NCBI GenBank assembly: GCA_003427395.1
Contig: BFEA01000266.1
Location: 1,047,206-1,069,992 of the forward strand
From: Chara braunii
Lineage: Eukaryota > Streptophyta > Charophyceae > Charales > Characeae
Length of the DNA: 22,787 bases
Direction: 5' to 3'
Below are positions 1 to 8,741 of this stretch, piece after piece (the first letter of the stretch is position 1; each line of letters begins with the position of its first letter). Under the pieces are notes generated by a model. The model was not told where the DNA came from. It worked only from the letters and a program-made list of their open reading frames with translations, and searched no databases. Position numbers and translations under genes: made by a program.

Positions 1-86
<86 letters not shown>
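1..86. repeat. (TC)n microsatellite
   Basis: Forty-three uninterrupted TC dinucleotides open the window and probably continue beyond its left edge. A short GT-rich stretch follows at about 170-190. Confidence 0.98.
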
Positions 87-89
<3 letters not shown>

Positions 90-189
90 CACGCGCATGC
101 GAGTCTTGCCGATGGCGACCTAACCCTGTCTCCCCTAATGACGAGGGTTCTCTCCTTCTCCGCACGCGTGTGTATGTGTGTGTGTGTGT

Positions 190-960
190 CTCTAGTGTTT
201 CTGTGAATGTGTCAGCCGACTCGAGTAATTGCAAACGAACGGCGGGCAACAAATGTCGAGGTTCCTCTGGGTGGGAGACATCAAAATGCCTCCACCTGCC
301 AACGGTCTCCAAAGATGGCAGGGAAGTGAAGTGAAAATGGGGTCCGTCAGGCGACCCTATGCGGCCGATACCCGCCCTAAAAATCCCCCAAACATTTTTA
401 AGGGGGTGCCTTGGACCCAAGGAACATGCCCAGGGTGGCCCCATTTTTTTTTCAATTTTTGGATTTCAGCTCCTATTGGACAGGCCTCCTACGGTCTGGT
501 GTCTAGACACCGGACCCCAGATCGACTGGATGGCCGTTTGGATGTCCGCATGGTAGCAATGGTAATTACTAAGATGAGAATGAGAAGAAACTGTATATGG
601 GATAAAGGGTTGAGTTATTGGCATTAAAGCCTTACTTGTCGCAGGTGTGGTGGGAGCTCTCGGGGAGTATGAAGGAGAGGAAGAGTTTGGGTCACCATAG
701 TGCATCTCAAACGTTTTCTAGTAATACTCCATCCTCGTGGAGGATGGAGTTATTTTGTACGAACCAGCTAAAGAGTGGCGTGGATATCGTCTTGTGTGAA
801 AGTCATACCCTCGCACCTCTTCTTCCTCCTCGTCATAATTGAACTCGCGTCTCACACAAGGGGGTCACTCTTCACGAGCCTTTCCTCCCCTACCACCTTG
901 GGCTCTTCCCTGTACTCTGCGTGCCTCCGTCATAGTGTGAGAAACCACTAAGGTAATAAT
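190..960. other. unassigned DNA, no recognised gene
   Basis: Short open frames occur on both strands but none resembles a known protein and they overlap each other. The stretch contains a near-perfect 24-bp dyad (493-516, one mismatch, centred on TCTAGA) and a strong small hairpin at 726-750. I see no splice-bounded exon or promoter that I could defend. Confidence 0.5.
726..750. repeat. 10-bp stem hairpin
   Basis: ACTCCATCCT and AGGATGGAGT flank a 5-base CGTGG loop, giving a perfect 10-bp stem. There is no T-run after it. Function unknown. Confidence 0.75.
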
Positions 961-2222
961 AACGTAGTCTTGATATGGATAAAAAAAAAACACTACTCAT
1001 ATGGTTGGCGACATATTAAGAAGTATTATAACCAATGTACTATACAAACATAGAGTTGTTGTGCTGTGAGTGAGAAAGAGTCATGCTCCTAAGAAAAGGA
1101 GTGGAAAGTCGCTTTGTCGTTCTCACGAGGTCGCTGAGTTACGAGCCGAGAACCAACACACCGCAAAAAAAGAAAAACGGTGATTGCATGCGTTGCGGTA
1201 ATTGAGGGTCGATTATTACTGTTAGTCCGCTACGAGAGATTCACTGCCTGATGCCGAGAAATGAATGCTCACATTACTAATCGTTGCTGTTTTATATTGC
1301 CTGCTACTCCAATTTGGCCCAACGGGGATGTTGGGTGGGGGGTTGGTAGTACGTCGGAAGGCGCGGTGTATCAGGCACACCTGTTCATGATAATCAACGA
1401 CGTGCCAAACACACCTTATACACGACAGGTTCTTGGGCTGGTCCTGGTTGGCGCCTCCACTAGCAAAAGGGGTGGGTGCGCTACTGGCCTTTCCTTCGGG
1501 CCACGCGGGCTCGACGCCTATTGTACACCAGAGCACAACGGGCCCGTACTCATGGTAGTTGTTGGGCTCGACAAGGGAACTGAAAGTGATAGCCTCGGTG
1601 ATGTCTTTTCTAGAGCACGCCGAGTCCATGTAGGTCGAGTTATGGGACAATCATATGGTGCGCAGTTGCTATCAAAAGTGGGGAAAAAAAAAAAAATGTA
1701 AAGAGAAAAAAAGGGTTAGAAAGTAGAACACTGTACTTACAACTTGCGCCAATATCTAGACCGTTATTTCAGTACTTAATCAATCTAATAGTTGTTGATG
1801 ATCTCGTGGCATTGTGCTTTCCTTATTTCTTTTCTATTACTATTACTATTAGTCTCGTTCTTTCAAACTTAGTTCTCCCTTTTGTCACTTCGAGAGGAAA
1901 CGAACGGTTCACTCAAAAGTTCAAATTTTAATGGGTGGCCTATACTGGTCCGATCCCTCACGAACTTATTTCGTCCAGTGAAATGAATCGGTTGGCGCAA
2001 GCAGTAGGCCTTCTAGCCTTTGGTGGGGTATCGTGAGGTAGACCTTCAAAAATAGGGTACCCGTGGCCTCATTGGTGTGAAGCTTATCACCCTCATAGAA
2101 GGTCATAAGCACCCTCCTTACCATGGGATACAGGCCCCTCCTAGTGGTACATCTATCACCCTTTCTATATATGAGGGAGGTTGTCGGCCAGTATCCCATT
2201 ATGGAACCATTGCGCGCAGAGT
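960..2222. other. unassigned DNA with overlapping open frames
   Basis: The segment 1222-1701 is open on both strands at once (142 codons minus, 146 codons plus). It is relatively GC-rich compared with its AT-rich flanks, so one strand may be an old coding relic. Neither translation has a domain I recognise. The minus-strand frame at 1966-2199 is also unassigned. No RNA gene or structured repeat was seen here. Confidence 0.4.
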
Positions 2223-2258
2223 CTGCAGTCTTTTCGGGCTAAGTCGAAAAAACTGCAG
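2223..2258. repeat. 14-bp stem hairpin
   Basis: The arms CTGCAGTCTTTTCG (2223-2236) and CGAAAAAACTGCAG (2245-2258) pair over 14 bp with one mismatch and leave an 8-base loop. It is not followed by a recognisable gene. Confidence 0.7.
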
Positions 2259-2777
2259 GTAATGATCATAGAGGGAAGCGTCCACTTTGTGGCTGTTGAG
2301 TTTTAGTTCTTACTAAGACTTACTTTGATTTTTTTTTATTTGTCAAGAAAAAATATTACTATTATGCTTTATTTCGTTTATTGAGTACTTTGAAAGACTC
2401 TTGTATCTCTCATCTATAACACAGGAACTGCAACGCTCGCAAGTCAATAAAAGGTAATTGTCACGCAATTCCCCCTTTTGAACCCAAGTCAAGGCAACGA
2501 TATAATCACACAATGTGTCGTCCACTATGATGAAGGTCACTCACCTTCGGTATACCTTCTGTATGGTCTATCGTTTCCCCAAAGAAGTTACATTCTCAAT
2601 ACGTAACCGAATCCGGTCTTCCATTGGTGTGGACAACCAATCATATCATTGGCAATGTGTTTGCAAATCGGACCCGGCCGATCATAAAAGCGATTGAAGT
2701 ATAGCAGTCAAGAATATAACCCAAGCGTGGACAAAAAAAAAAAAAACTAAGAAATACAAAACTCAAACGGGACTTAC
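2259..2777. other. AT-rich unassigned DNA, possible intron and second exon of a minus-strand gene
   Basis: Minus-strand open frames (2343-2540, 2641-2847) are short and unrecognised. A GTGAGT on the minus strand near 2540 could be a splice donor, and a TTTCTTAG near 2750 on the minus strand could be an acceptor for the exon candidate listed next. This is weak evidence because such hexamers are common. Confidence 0.25.
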
Positions 2778-2948
2778 AAGCACGGTAATCTTCCCATCGA
2801 CACACGAAGTTGTTGATTGCCCTGCTAACCCAAACGGTCGGCGACAATCTGATCCTCTCTCGTGCCTCGCAGCAATATGCGACTCTAACATAGCTTTTAC
2901 CTTATCCAAATCATTTCGAGCCCAACGGCTCGAGAATAGGTCGTGCAA
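2778..2948 (-). CDS. candidate exon, protein not recognised
   Basis: A minus-strand reading frame of about 57 codons starts at an ATG (2948) and runs directly into a consensus 5' splice site, GTAAGT, at 2777-2772. It reaches a stop two codons beyond that site, as expected if the site is used. The predicted peptide is mixed charged and polar with two cysteines and resembles no family I know. The following minus-strand sequence has a T-rich tract and a CTTAG that could form a 3' splice site. It may be a chance ORF or a decayed transposon exon; transcript data would be needed to support a gene. Confidence 0.2.
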
Positions 2949-3009
2949 AAAATTCGCGACACTGTTTCAGCGAGTATCGCAAGCGCACTTGATGCAACCT
3001 GCGTACGAA

Positions 3010-3033
3010 CAAATACCCTTATAAGGGTATTTG
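3010..3033. repeat. perfect 24-bp palindrome with partial tandem copy
   Basis: The sequence from 3010 to 3033 equals its own reverse complement, centred on CCTTATAAGG. The right half is repeated immediately downstream (TTATAAGGGTATTTGCCC occurs twice, to about 3055). It could be a binding site for a dimeric factor or a collapsed repeat end. Confidence 0.9.
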
Positions 3034-3059
3034 CCCCTTATAAGGGTATTTGCCCTGAT

Positions 3060-3540
3060 AGCACACAATTGCGTATGAATGTCCATGAGTGTGCCTAGTG
3101 CGTATGTGTGAGTGTGCACGCCAAGTTGTGTGAGTGTGTGTATGCGCCCTCGCGTGTGGGAGTACAAGAGTAGGTGTGCGAGTGTTGAAAGTGTGAGAGC
3201 GCGTGAACGGACGAGCGAGTGCTCACCACAGCCTCGTCATCATGGCAAAAACACGATCGTTGAGCAGTGTTTTGGCAAGGGCAACAGTGGGCATTGATTG
3301 TCTGTCTTCATGCCTTTATCCGACAGTGTCACAGGTTGATATGCGAAGAGGAGGGGAATTTCCTTGGTGGGGGGAAAAGTTCTCATGAGAACATATTTCA
3401 TATGACCTGCATTGTTAGGAAAATGTGGGAGTGGGGGGGAAAACTCTTGCGGGGATTTGGAGACATTGGAGTTCGTCGGGGATTATCGAGCAACTTACGA
3501 CTGTGTCCTTCAATAGTGGCAAGACAAATGCATCACATAA
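3060..3540. other. GT/GA-rich low-complexity DNA
   Basis: From 3060 to 3220 the strand is dominated by GTGTG and GAGTG runs of varying phase. The remainder to 3540 is G-rich and open in several short frames that look like composition effects. No gene is supported. Confidence 0.5.
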
Positions 3541-3544
3541 AACA

Positions 3545-3610
3545 ACATCAGGATCATCACCATCATGATCATCATCATCATCATCACCGTTATCATCACT
3601 ATCTTCATCG
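3545..3610. repeat. imperfect (ATC)n microsatellite
   Basis: An imperfect CAT/ATC trinucleotide run. Its histidine- or isoleucine-rich translations are artefacts of the repeat. Confidence 0.85.
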
Positions 3611-3974
3611 AAAGTGGGTGTTCAAGGTTGGGAGGTCTCCAATACAAGGGAGAACTTGCATCCTTTTTTCACCCTTATTCCTTTTTCTTTCGCTTGGCAT
3701 TCTTCTTCCTGTCTTCTCCACCGTTAGCTTTTTCTCTTTATTCTTCTTTTTTTTCCCCCTCTCCTCATTCTCTACCTATTTTCTCTGCTCGATGCTCACT
3801 TTTTGAGTTTGCTCCTCTTTCTGATGCTTTACTTTCCTTTGCATTCTTCTTGTGAGAGAAGCAGAGTACCTGTGGTAGAAGTCAAGTTAAGAGAATTAGG
3901 GAGCTAAAGATGATGAATAGCTTCATCCATCTATCTCGATTTTAATCTTCCATTACACCTCTACGATTTCATAA

Positions 3975-3977
<3 letters not shown>
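3611..3977. other. pyrimidine-rich DNA, no recognised gene
   Basis: About 250 bases of T/C-rich sequence (3655-3850) encode only low-complexity Phe/Ser/Leu frames. Nothing else is seen before the AT repeat. Confidence 0.5.
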
Positions 3978-4038
<61 letters not shown>

Positions 4039-4115
4039 CCTCTTCTCNTATATATATATATTGTTGTCCTCTTCTCCCTCTCTGCCTACGGTTTACCGGG
4101 CAGTTCTATTTGACG

Positions 4116-4142
<27 letters not shown>
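3978..4142. repeat. (AT)n microsatellite with internal duplication and one ambiguous base
   Basis: Three AT runs (about 3978-4032, 4049-4060, 4116-4142) are separated by short unique segments. TTGTTGTCCTCTTCTC occurs at 4032-4047 and again at 4061-4076, and the single undetermined base at 4048 sits right after the first copy. The duplication may be real slippage or an assembly join. Confidence 0.9.
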
Positions 4143-4146
<4 letters not shown>

Positions 4147-4734
4147 GTTTTACTTATTGTCATTAGTTATTGATCTTTAATGGCATAGCCCTATAATTCT
4201 AAATTCACAATTTAACTATCTGGTTTTCGAAATTCCTAAATTTCTCCTTTATTCATTTTGATTCTCCTCTTGGTGCATCTGTCAATTATTTGTGGTAGTT
4301 TTGTAGGTTGGTTGGGAGGGGAGGAGCTTCATTTCGGAAGGGCTTCACAAGGTGGGAAGTGAATAACTTGGAGGCGGTGGTAGCAAATGTTGGGGGTTGC
4401 TCTATTCTAGAGTTGGGGTAGATATATGGGTTGATCCTAGTGGTGGCAGATAAGGCCAAGGGGTTGGTTAAGGTATACTTTGAGCGGGAACTGAATGTTT
4501 TTTGGGGAACAGGGAGGGGAAGTAGGTATGTCACAACGTTGAGGCAGGTGAAGAATGTCTGTAATTATGGCGGTCCTTTTCAATGGAGGCAGCGGAGGGA
4601 TAGGGTCAGAAGGGGGGGGGGAAGAATTATTTTGCAATCTCCTCATCAACATCTATTTTTTTGTAATTGATTATTAGGAGCATTGACATCTGTGAAGTTC
4701 TACAGAAACTGGGTATAGCATTCCACTGGTATTA
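4143..4734. other. unassigned DNA
   Basis: The sequence is AT-rich, then G-rich from about 4300. Frames open on both strands between 4286 and 4670 mirror each other and have no recognisable domain. Confidence 0.4.
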
Positions 4735-5065
4735 GTTGTTTATCCGACGTCATATGAAGTTATGTTGATTGTTGTTCTTGGCTGGCTAATACCAGAACGA
4801 TGTCGACCGCTGATAGGGTGTTGCGCTGTACCTTGTTTTTTGCAGGAGCTTGAGGCGTGGTAGAGAGATCTAGGGATTGTTGGAGGGTGGAAGGCAATCC
4901 AATAGCTAACTGGGGAATGCTATTAGGACAACGAAGGTTGGAGCTGGGGTAGGTCATGCTGCCATTTAGCCTAGCATGTTGGGGGTGTGAGGCTTGGTAG
5001 GCCTGGTAGTATCATCAGGTCAGCTATAGGTTAGGTTAGTGTCACTTGGGATGTAGGTGTTGGTT
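4735..5065. repeat. diverged direct repeat, copy 1
   Basis: This block aligns over about 310 bases with 5190-5515. Shared anchors include CCAGAACGA at the left, GGAAGGC in the middle, TTGGGGGTGTGA and AGTGTCACTTGG near the right end. Identity is patchy, so the duplication is old. Minus-strand frames within both copies also resemble each other (leucine/serine-rich, no known domain), which suggests a decayed mobile element rather than a local gene pair. Confidence 0.65.
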
Positions 5066-5189
5066 AATGGCTTTCACGAAAGTTATCAATTTGTAATAAT
5101 CATCAATGATTGTGGATTTTACTGCAAACTTTCACATACTTTGGATCCAAGATATCGTGGCGGTAGATGTTTAGATGACGACAAACGAA

Positions 5190-5515
5190 GTTGCAATGTT
5201 TAGTGATCAACGATAGTCGATGCCAGAACGACGTCAATCGGTGTTGGGCCTTTGCCTTAAAACCTATTGACGCTGAAGTTGGCGACCTAATAGAGATATG
5301 AGGGGATTTGTCGAGGGCGGAAGGCGATCCAGTGGTCAACCGTGGGCCCCTGCCAGACAAACAAAGGCCGGATCAGGGGTGGGTCTCGCTGCCCTGTAGC
5401 CTAACATCATGATATTGGGGGTGTGACGTCGGGTTTAGGCTTGACAGTGAGAACAAGACAACTAAGTTTGGTTTCAGTGGGATGATAGTGTCACTTGGAA
5501 TGTAGGGTTTAGTAG
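5190..5515. repeat. diverged direct repeat, copy 2
   Basis: This is the partner of the block at 4735-5065, offset by about 450 bases in the same orientation. It ends just before the palindrome array. Confidence 0.65.
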
Positions 5516-5539
5516 AACGAAGATGAGAGCGGGCGGAGG

Positions 5540-6790
5540 AGGAAATATGGTCATGTATCTTCCCATGTTCTAAAGAAAGATTCATCCTCGTTGTGAACAT
5601 TTTCTCAAATGATGAAAATGTGTAAAATGAGCATGAATTTTCTGATAGAACATGGGAAGATAGATGGCCATATCTCGTCCTTCTCTTGTTCCTTTTTCCC
5701 CTCCCGCCCGTCTTCCCCTTTCTCATAGCACTCCTCGTCCTGCTGCTCCGACAGACCCAGATCGTTGTAAGAGTGGTAGGAGAAGGAGCGTGATGAGGAA
5801 GGGGAAGACGAGCGGAAGGAGGAGGAAATATGGTCTTATCTTTTCCCATGTTGTAGCGGAAGTGTCAAACTTATTTTGATTTTTTTTGCTAGAACATGAG
5901 AAGATACACGACCATAGCTCCTCCTCCTCCCGCTCGGCTTTACTCTCCTCATCACGCTCCTGCCACTCCGACAAACTTGGATTATTAAGGGAGTGGCAGG
6001 TCGAGGAGCGCGATGAGGAGGGGGAAGACGAGCAGGGAGAGGAGGAGGAAATATGAATGTTTATCTTCCCATGTTTTAGCGGAAGACTCATTCTCATTTT
6101 ATATGGTTGTGTATCTTCCTTATAGGGGAAAATCCATTCTCATTTTACACATTTTTCGCCACTCCGACGATGAAAAGGTGCAAAATGAGCATAAATATTC
6201 CGCTAGAAAATAGGAAGATACACTGTCGGATGTCCTCCTCCTCCTACTCCTCCTCGTCCTCCTGCTCGTCTTCCCTCTCCTCGTCGCTCTCCTGCGACTC
6301 CAACAGACCCAAATCGTTGTGGGAGTGGTAGGAGGAGCGTGGTGAGGAGGGGGAAGACGAGAGGGAGGAGAAGGAGCCATCGATCTTCCCATGCTCTACC
6401 GGAAGATTTTGTCTCATTTATACGGTTGTGTATCTTCCCATGTTCTAAGGGAAGATTCATTCTCATTTTGCACATTTTCTGCCACTCAAACGATGAAAAT
6501 GTGCAAAATGACGATGAATCTTCCGCTAGAACATGGGAAGATACACGGCCATATCTCCTCCTCCTCTTGTTCCTCCTCTTGTTCCTCCTCTTCCCGCTCG
6601 TCCTCCCCCTCCGAGTCCTCATCGCACTCCTCATCTCGTCACTCCGACAGACCCGGATCATTGTTGGAGTGGCAGAAGGAGCGCTATGTGGCACGGGAAG
6701 ACGAGTGGGAGGAGGAGGAACATGAGGGGGGGGAAATATAGCCGTGTTCCCATGTCATTGCGGAAGATTTATGCTCATTTTGCACATTTG
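5540..6790. repeat. array of alternating palindromes (foldback array)
   Basis: Two kinds of hairpin alternate about four and a half times. Type A arms carry a core of about 55 bases (key words CTTCCCATGTTCTAGCGGAA and CTCATTTTGCACATTTTC) followed by its reverse complement. Type B arms are about 75-80 bases of polypyrimidine (CTCCTCC, CCGCTCGTCTTCCCC, TGCCACTCC) and the matching polypurine, with a loop similar to GACAGACCCGGATCGTTG. B loops lie near 5759, 5980, 6311 and 6655. Core copies on the minus orientation start near 5540, 5826, 6045, 6105, 6378, 6424 and 6730; those on the plus orientation near 5615, 5888, 6170 and 6491. Two hairpins have an extra tandem core (6045-6155 and 6378-6479). 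The long charged frames on both strands are by-products of the purine/pyrimidine arms. RNA from either strand would fold into long duplexes. Confidence 0.9.
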
Positions 6791-7328
6791 GTTAGTGGTG
6801 GTGCGAAGTCCAGCGGAAGGCAGGAGGACCGTCAGGAGGAGGGGCGAGGCAAGCGGCAGGATTACAAGCGGGAGGAGGGGAAGGAGGAGGAGGGGGAGGG
6901 AGCTCCCTTCCCACGGCCAGGGGAACGGCAACGATTGCCTACAGGTCTACAGGGGCGTGCTGAAAAGATGTGCGGTACCGGTAGGGGCATGGCAATTTTT
7001 TTTGCACTTGTACTCAAAGGCTATCTGGAAGGGGCATAAAAAAAAGTCGGAACCGGTCCTGGTAGGGCCATAACGAACATATTCCAGGCCCAGCTGACGC
7101 CAAGGGTTTATTGCAAACTTGAATCGTTGTCGGAGGGGAGCGACAGGGTAAGTCGGGCATCAGAGGGGCGCAATGCAAACAAATTCAACTTTGAGGGGCG
7201 CGACATAAATTTCCGCTTTTTCAAATGCGAAAGGGCGACAGCCTTGAGATATCATCACTGATGCTGATTGGCCCTAGGTAGAGGTAATTCGGAATTATGT
7301 TATTCTGGGCATCTGATTGTTGTATCTG
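6791..7328. other. purine-rich flank and unassigned DNA
   Basis: From 6800 to 6900 the sequence is GGAGG-rich and may be degraded type-B arm material. Between 6960 and 7070 a motif like CCGGTNNNGGTAGGG..CAT appears twice. GGGGCGC/GGGGAGCGAC motifs recur at 7135-7205. No gene was recognised. Confidence 0.4.
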
Positions 7329-7381
7329 GTTTCGAACTGGAGTGTGTATTTCAAAAGTTTGTGGGTCTACCAACTGAGCTA
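7329..7381 (-). repeat. tRNA-like SINE head fragment (A and B boxes)
   Basis: On the minus strand, TAGCTCAGTTGG (7381-7370) matches the Pol III A box TRGYNNARNNGG, and GTTCGAAAC (around 7338-7330) matches the B box GWTCRANNC. The spacing is tRNA-like and the anticodon-loop region reads CTTTTGA, as in a Lys-type tRNA. The stems pair poorly, so this is a degraded tRNA-derived sequence and not a working tRNA. Its first two A-box bases are the target duplication of the MITE listed next; the upstream part of the unit would lie beyond 7499. Confidence 0.6.
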
Positions 7382-7497
7382 CCTTCTTCCCCTGAATACA
7401 ACATACGGTCATTATAGCCGTATTTAGACTGAAAGATACCCTAGATACAGCTATAATGACCGTGCGTTGACCGTACGTTGTATTCGGGGGAAGAAGG
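7382..7497. mobile_element. Stowaway-like MITE, copy 1 (TA target)
   Basis: The element is 116 bp. The left end CCTTCTTCCCCTGAATACAA pairs with the right end over about 30 bp. It is flanked by TA on both sides (7380-7381 and 7498-7499). The TA duplication and a terminus resembling the CTCCCTCCGTCCC-type Stowaway consensus suggest a Tc1/mariner-mobilised MITE. Inside, TCATTATAGC and GCTATAATGA make a second inverted pair. It has no coding capacity. A second copy lies at 8134-8238. Confidence 0.8.
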
Positions 7498-7499
7498 TA

Positions 7500-7610
7500 G
7501 GATCGTTGGTACTTTTGGTTTATTTGTGTGGGCATTCAAATGCATAGGCGGACACCCTTTCTTTTTTCTTTTTTTTCTTAACTACGCTATATTCTGAACT
7601 CAATTTCACC
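7500..7610. other. short unassigned segment
   Basis: This lies between the MITE and the SINE and is T-rich around 7558-7580. On the minus strand it should contain the 5' flank of the tRNA-like unit interrupted by the MITE. Confidence 0.3.
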
Positions 7611-7998
7611 TTTTTACAGGGGACCCCTGCAAGCCTAGCTACCTCCCGCCCTAATCAGCAGTGGTCAGGGAGTAGGGTGGGGCTGCCTGTGGGGGGAGGC
7701 GGCTAACGCAAAGACCGAGCATGTTGCCAGTAGCTGCACCTCCCATCTACTTCCTGCACCCCCCTTTGAGTAGCAGAAGGGGCTATGGCCAACACTTTCC
7801 CACACACCAAACACAACCCACTCATGCTCACACTCACACCCGTGCTGGTCATAGACCCTACTAATATCAAGCAGACTATCACAGTTGGTTGGCACTAAGT
7901 GCACCACGGGCAGTAAGTGCACCACAGGCGGTAGTGGGGCTTGAACCCACAACCTCCTGAATGCCACTTGCGTGCCTAACCAGCTGAGCTAGGCCGCT
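7610..7998 (-). mobile_element. tRNA-derived SINE
   Basis: On the minus strand the element opens with a tRNA-like region (about 7998-7927). TAGCTCAGCTGG at 7991-7980 is a perfect A box and GGTTCAAGCC at 7947-7938 a perfect B box. The T-arm GTGGG/CCCAC pairs fully, but the D and acceptor stems do not close well. Behind the head is a tandem pair of 18-bp units (7931-7914 and 7913-7896) and then a body of about 280 bases with no homology I recognise. The end at 7610 is an estimate; no clear tail or target duplication was found. A bona fide tRNA is unlikely given the unpaired acceptor stem. Confidence 0.65.
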
Positions 7999-8037
7999 GG
8001 ATATACGTTTCTTTCCACCAGCGGCCTTACGTCCCCT

Positions 8038-8077
8038 GGGGGGTTTGAATGCAGTTAGGGGGGTTGGAATGCAGTTT
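8038..8077. repeat. 20-bp imperfect tandem duplication
   Basis: GGGGGGTTTGAATGCAGTT is followed at once by a close copy ending GGAATGCAGTT. Confidence 0.7.
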
Positions 8078-8133
8078 TCAACCAGCAATAGATGCTTCTC
8101 GGTTAGCCCTCATGAACTGCATCATTGCCCCTA

Positions 8134-8238
8134 CCTTCGTCCCCCGAATACACCGTACCGTCGTTATAGCTGTATTTGAGGCATGTTTCAGTCTAGATAC
8201 AACTATAATGGCCGTACGTCTTATTCGGGGGAAGGAGG
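8134..8238. mobile_element. Stowaway-like MITE, copy 2 (TA target)
   Basis: The element is 105 bp with ends CCTTCGTCCCCCGAATACAC and the matching inverted end, flanked by TA at 8132-8133 and 8239-8240. It shares both ends and the internal TTATAGCTGTATTT/AACTATAATGG arms with the copy at 7382-7497. The two differ by roughly ten substitutions and a deletion, so they are separate older insertions. Confidence 0.8.
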
Positions 8239-8321
8239 TACCGTATTTCAGTTGAGGGGGTGTACCATGCGGCCACATGGGCAGCCGGGACTTCTTGCGT
8301 TTTTCCCGATGGCCGTTATAC

Positions 8322-8416
8322 GACTGTTTTTTTTTTTTCTTTTTTTTTTCCTTTTTCTTCTCGCTGCCTTTTTTTTTGTTGTTGTCGTTTTCGTTTCTTT
8401 TTCTTCTCGTCTCCCC
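8322..8416. repeat. poly-pyrimidine (T-rich) tract
   Basis: This is a T/C-rich low-complexity run. Lysine- or phenylalanine-rich frames over it are not genes. Confidence 0.85.
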
Positions 8417-8478
8417 CTTCTCCAAGAGGGATTTGATCGCTTACGCTGAAGGATTCGAGCCCGCCATCTGGAGCGAGG

Positions 8479-8623
8479 TCCCACTCGCGAAGGGGATCGG
8501 ATAAATTTCCTGAATCTGGACGTGCAGAAAAGCAGTTCAATCTCGACATTCTGCACCTTTCCACAAACACGTCCAGTTTCAGGCGTTCGATCCGATCCTC
8601 TGTGCTAGTGGGACCACGCCCCT
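8479..8623. repeat. imperfect foldback element
   Basis: The left arm (8479-8525, containing GGTCCCACT, GGATCGGAT, CTGGACGTG) is the diverged reverse complement of the right arm (8573-8623, CACGTCCAG, ATCCGATCC, AGTGGGACC). Between them GTGCAGA/TCTGCAC forms an inner stem. No flanking duplication was seen, and identity between arms is moderate. Confidence 0.7.
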
Positions 8624-8675
8624 GCTGTTCAACATGCGTATGAAGTCCGTTTTTCTTGTTTCCGGGTTGCGAAAA

Positions 8676-8698
8676 ATCCGTTAAAATTGTCACGATAC

Positions 8699-8741
<43 letters not shown>

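Noticed and set aside
1222-1701. A protein-coding gene on either strand
   Set aside because: Frames are open on both strands at once, neither shows a known domain, and there are no flanking signals to choose between them.
3540-3610. A histidine-rich metal-binding protein
   Set aside because: The histidines come from an imperfect ATC microsatellite and the frame has no other support.
5373-6741. Several long charged open frames on both strands
   Set aside because: They are translations of the purine and pyrimidine arms of the palindrome array, appear in several frames and on both strands, and end at hairpin boundaries.
5540-6790. A CRISPR array
   Set aside because: Repeats alternate in orientation and there are no unique spacers of constant length; this is eukaryotic DNA and the array is palindromic.
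7927-7998. A functional tRNA gene
   Set aside because: A and B boxes and the T-arm are good, but the acceptor and D stems do not pair, and a long repeat body follows, so it is a SINE head.
8078-8693. Lysine- or phenylalanine-rich frames
   Set aside because: They result from the T/C-rich tract at 8322-8416.
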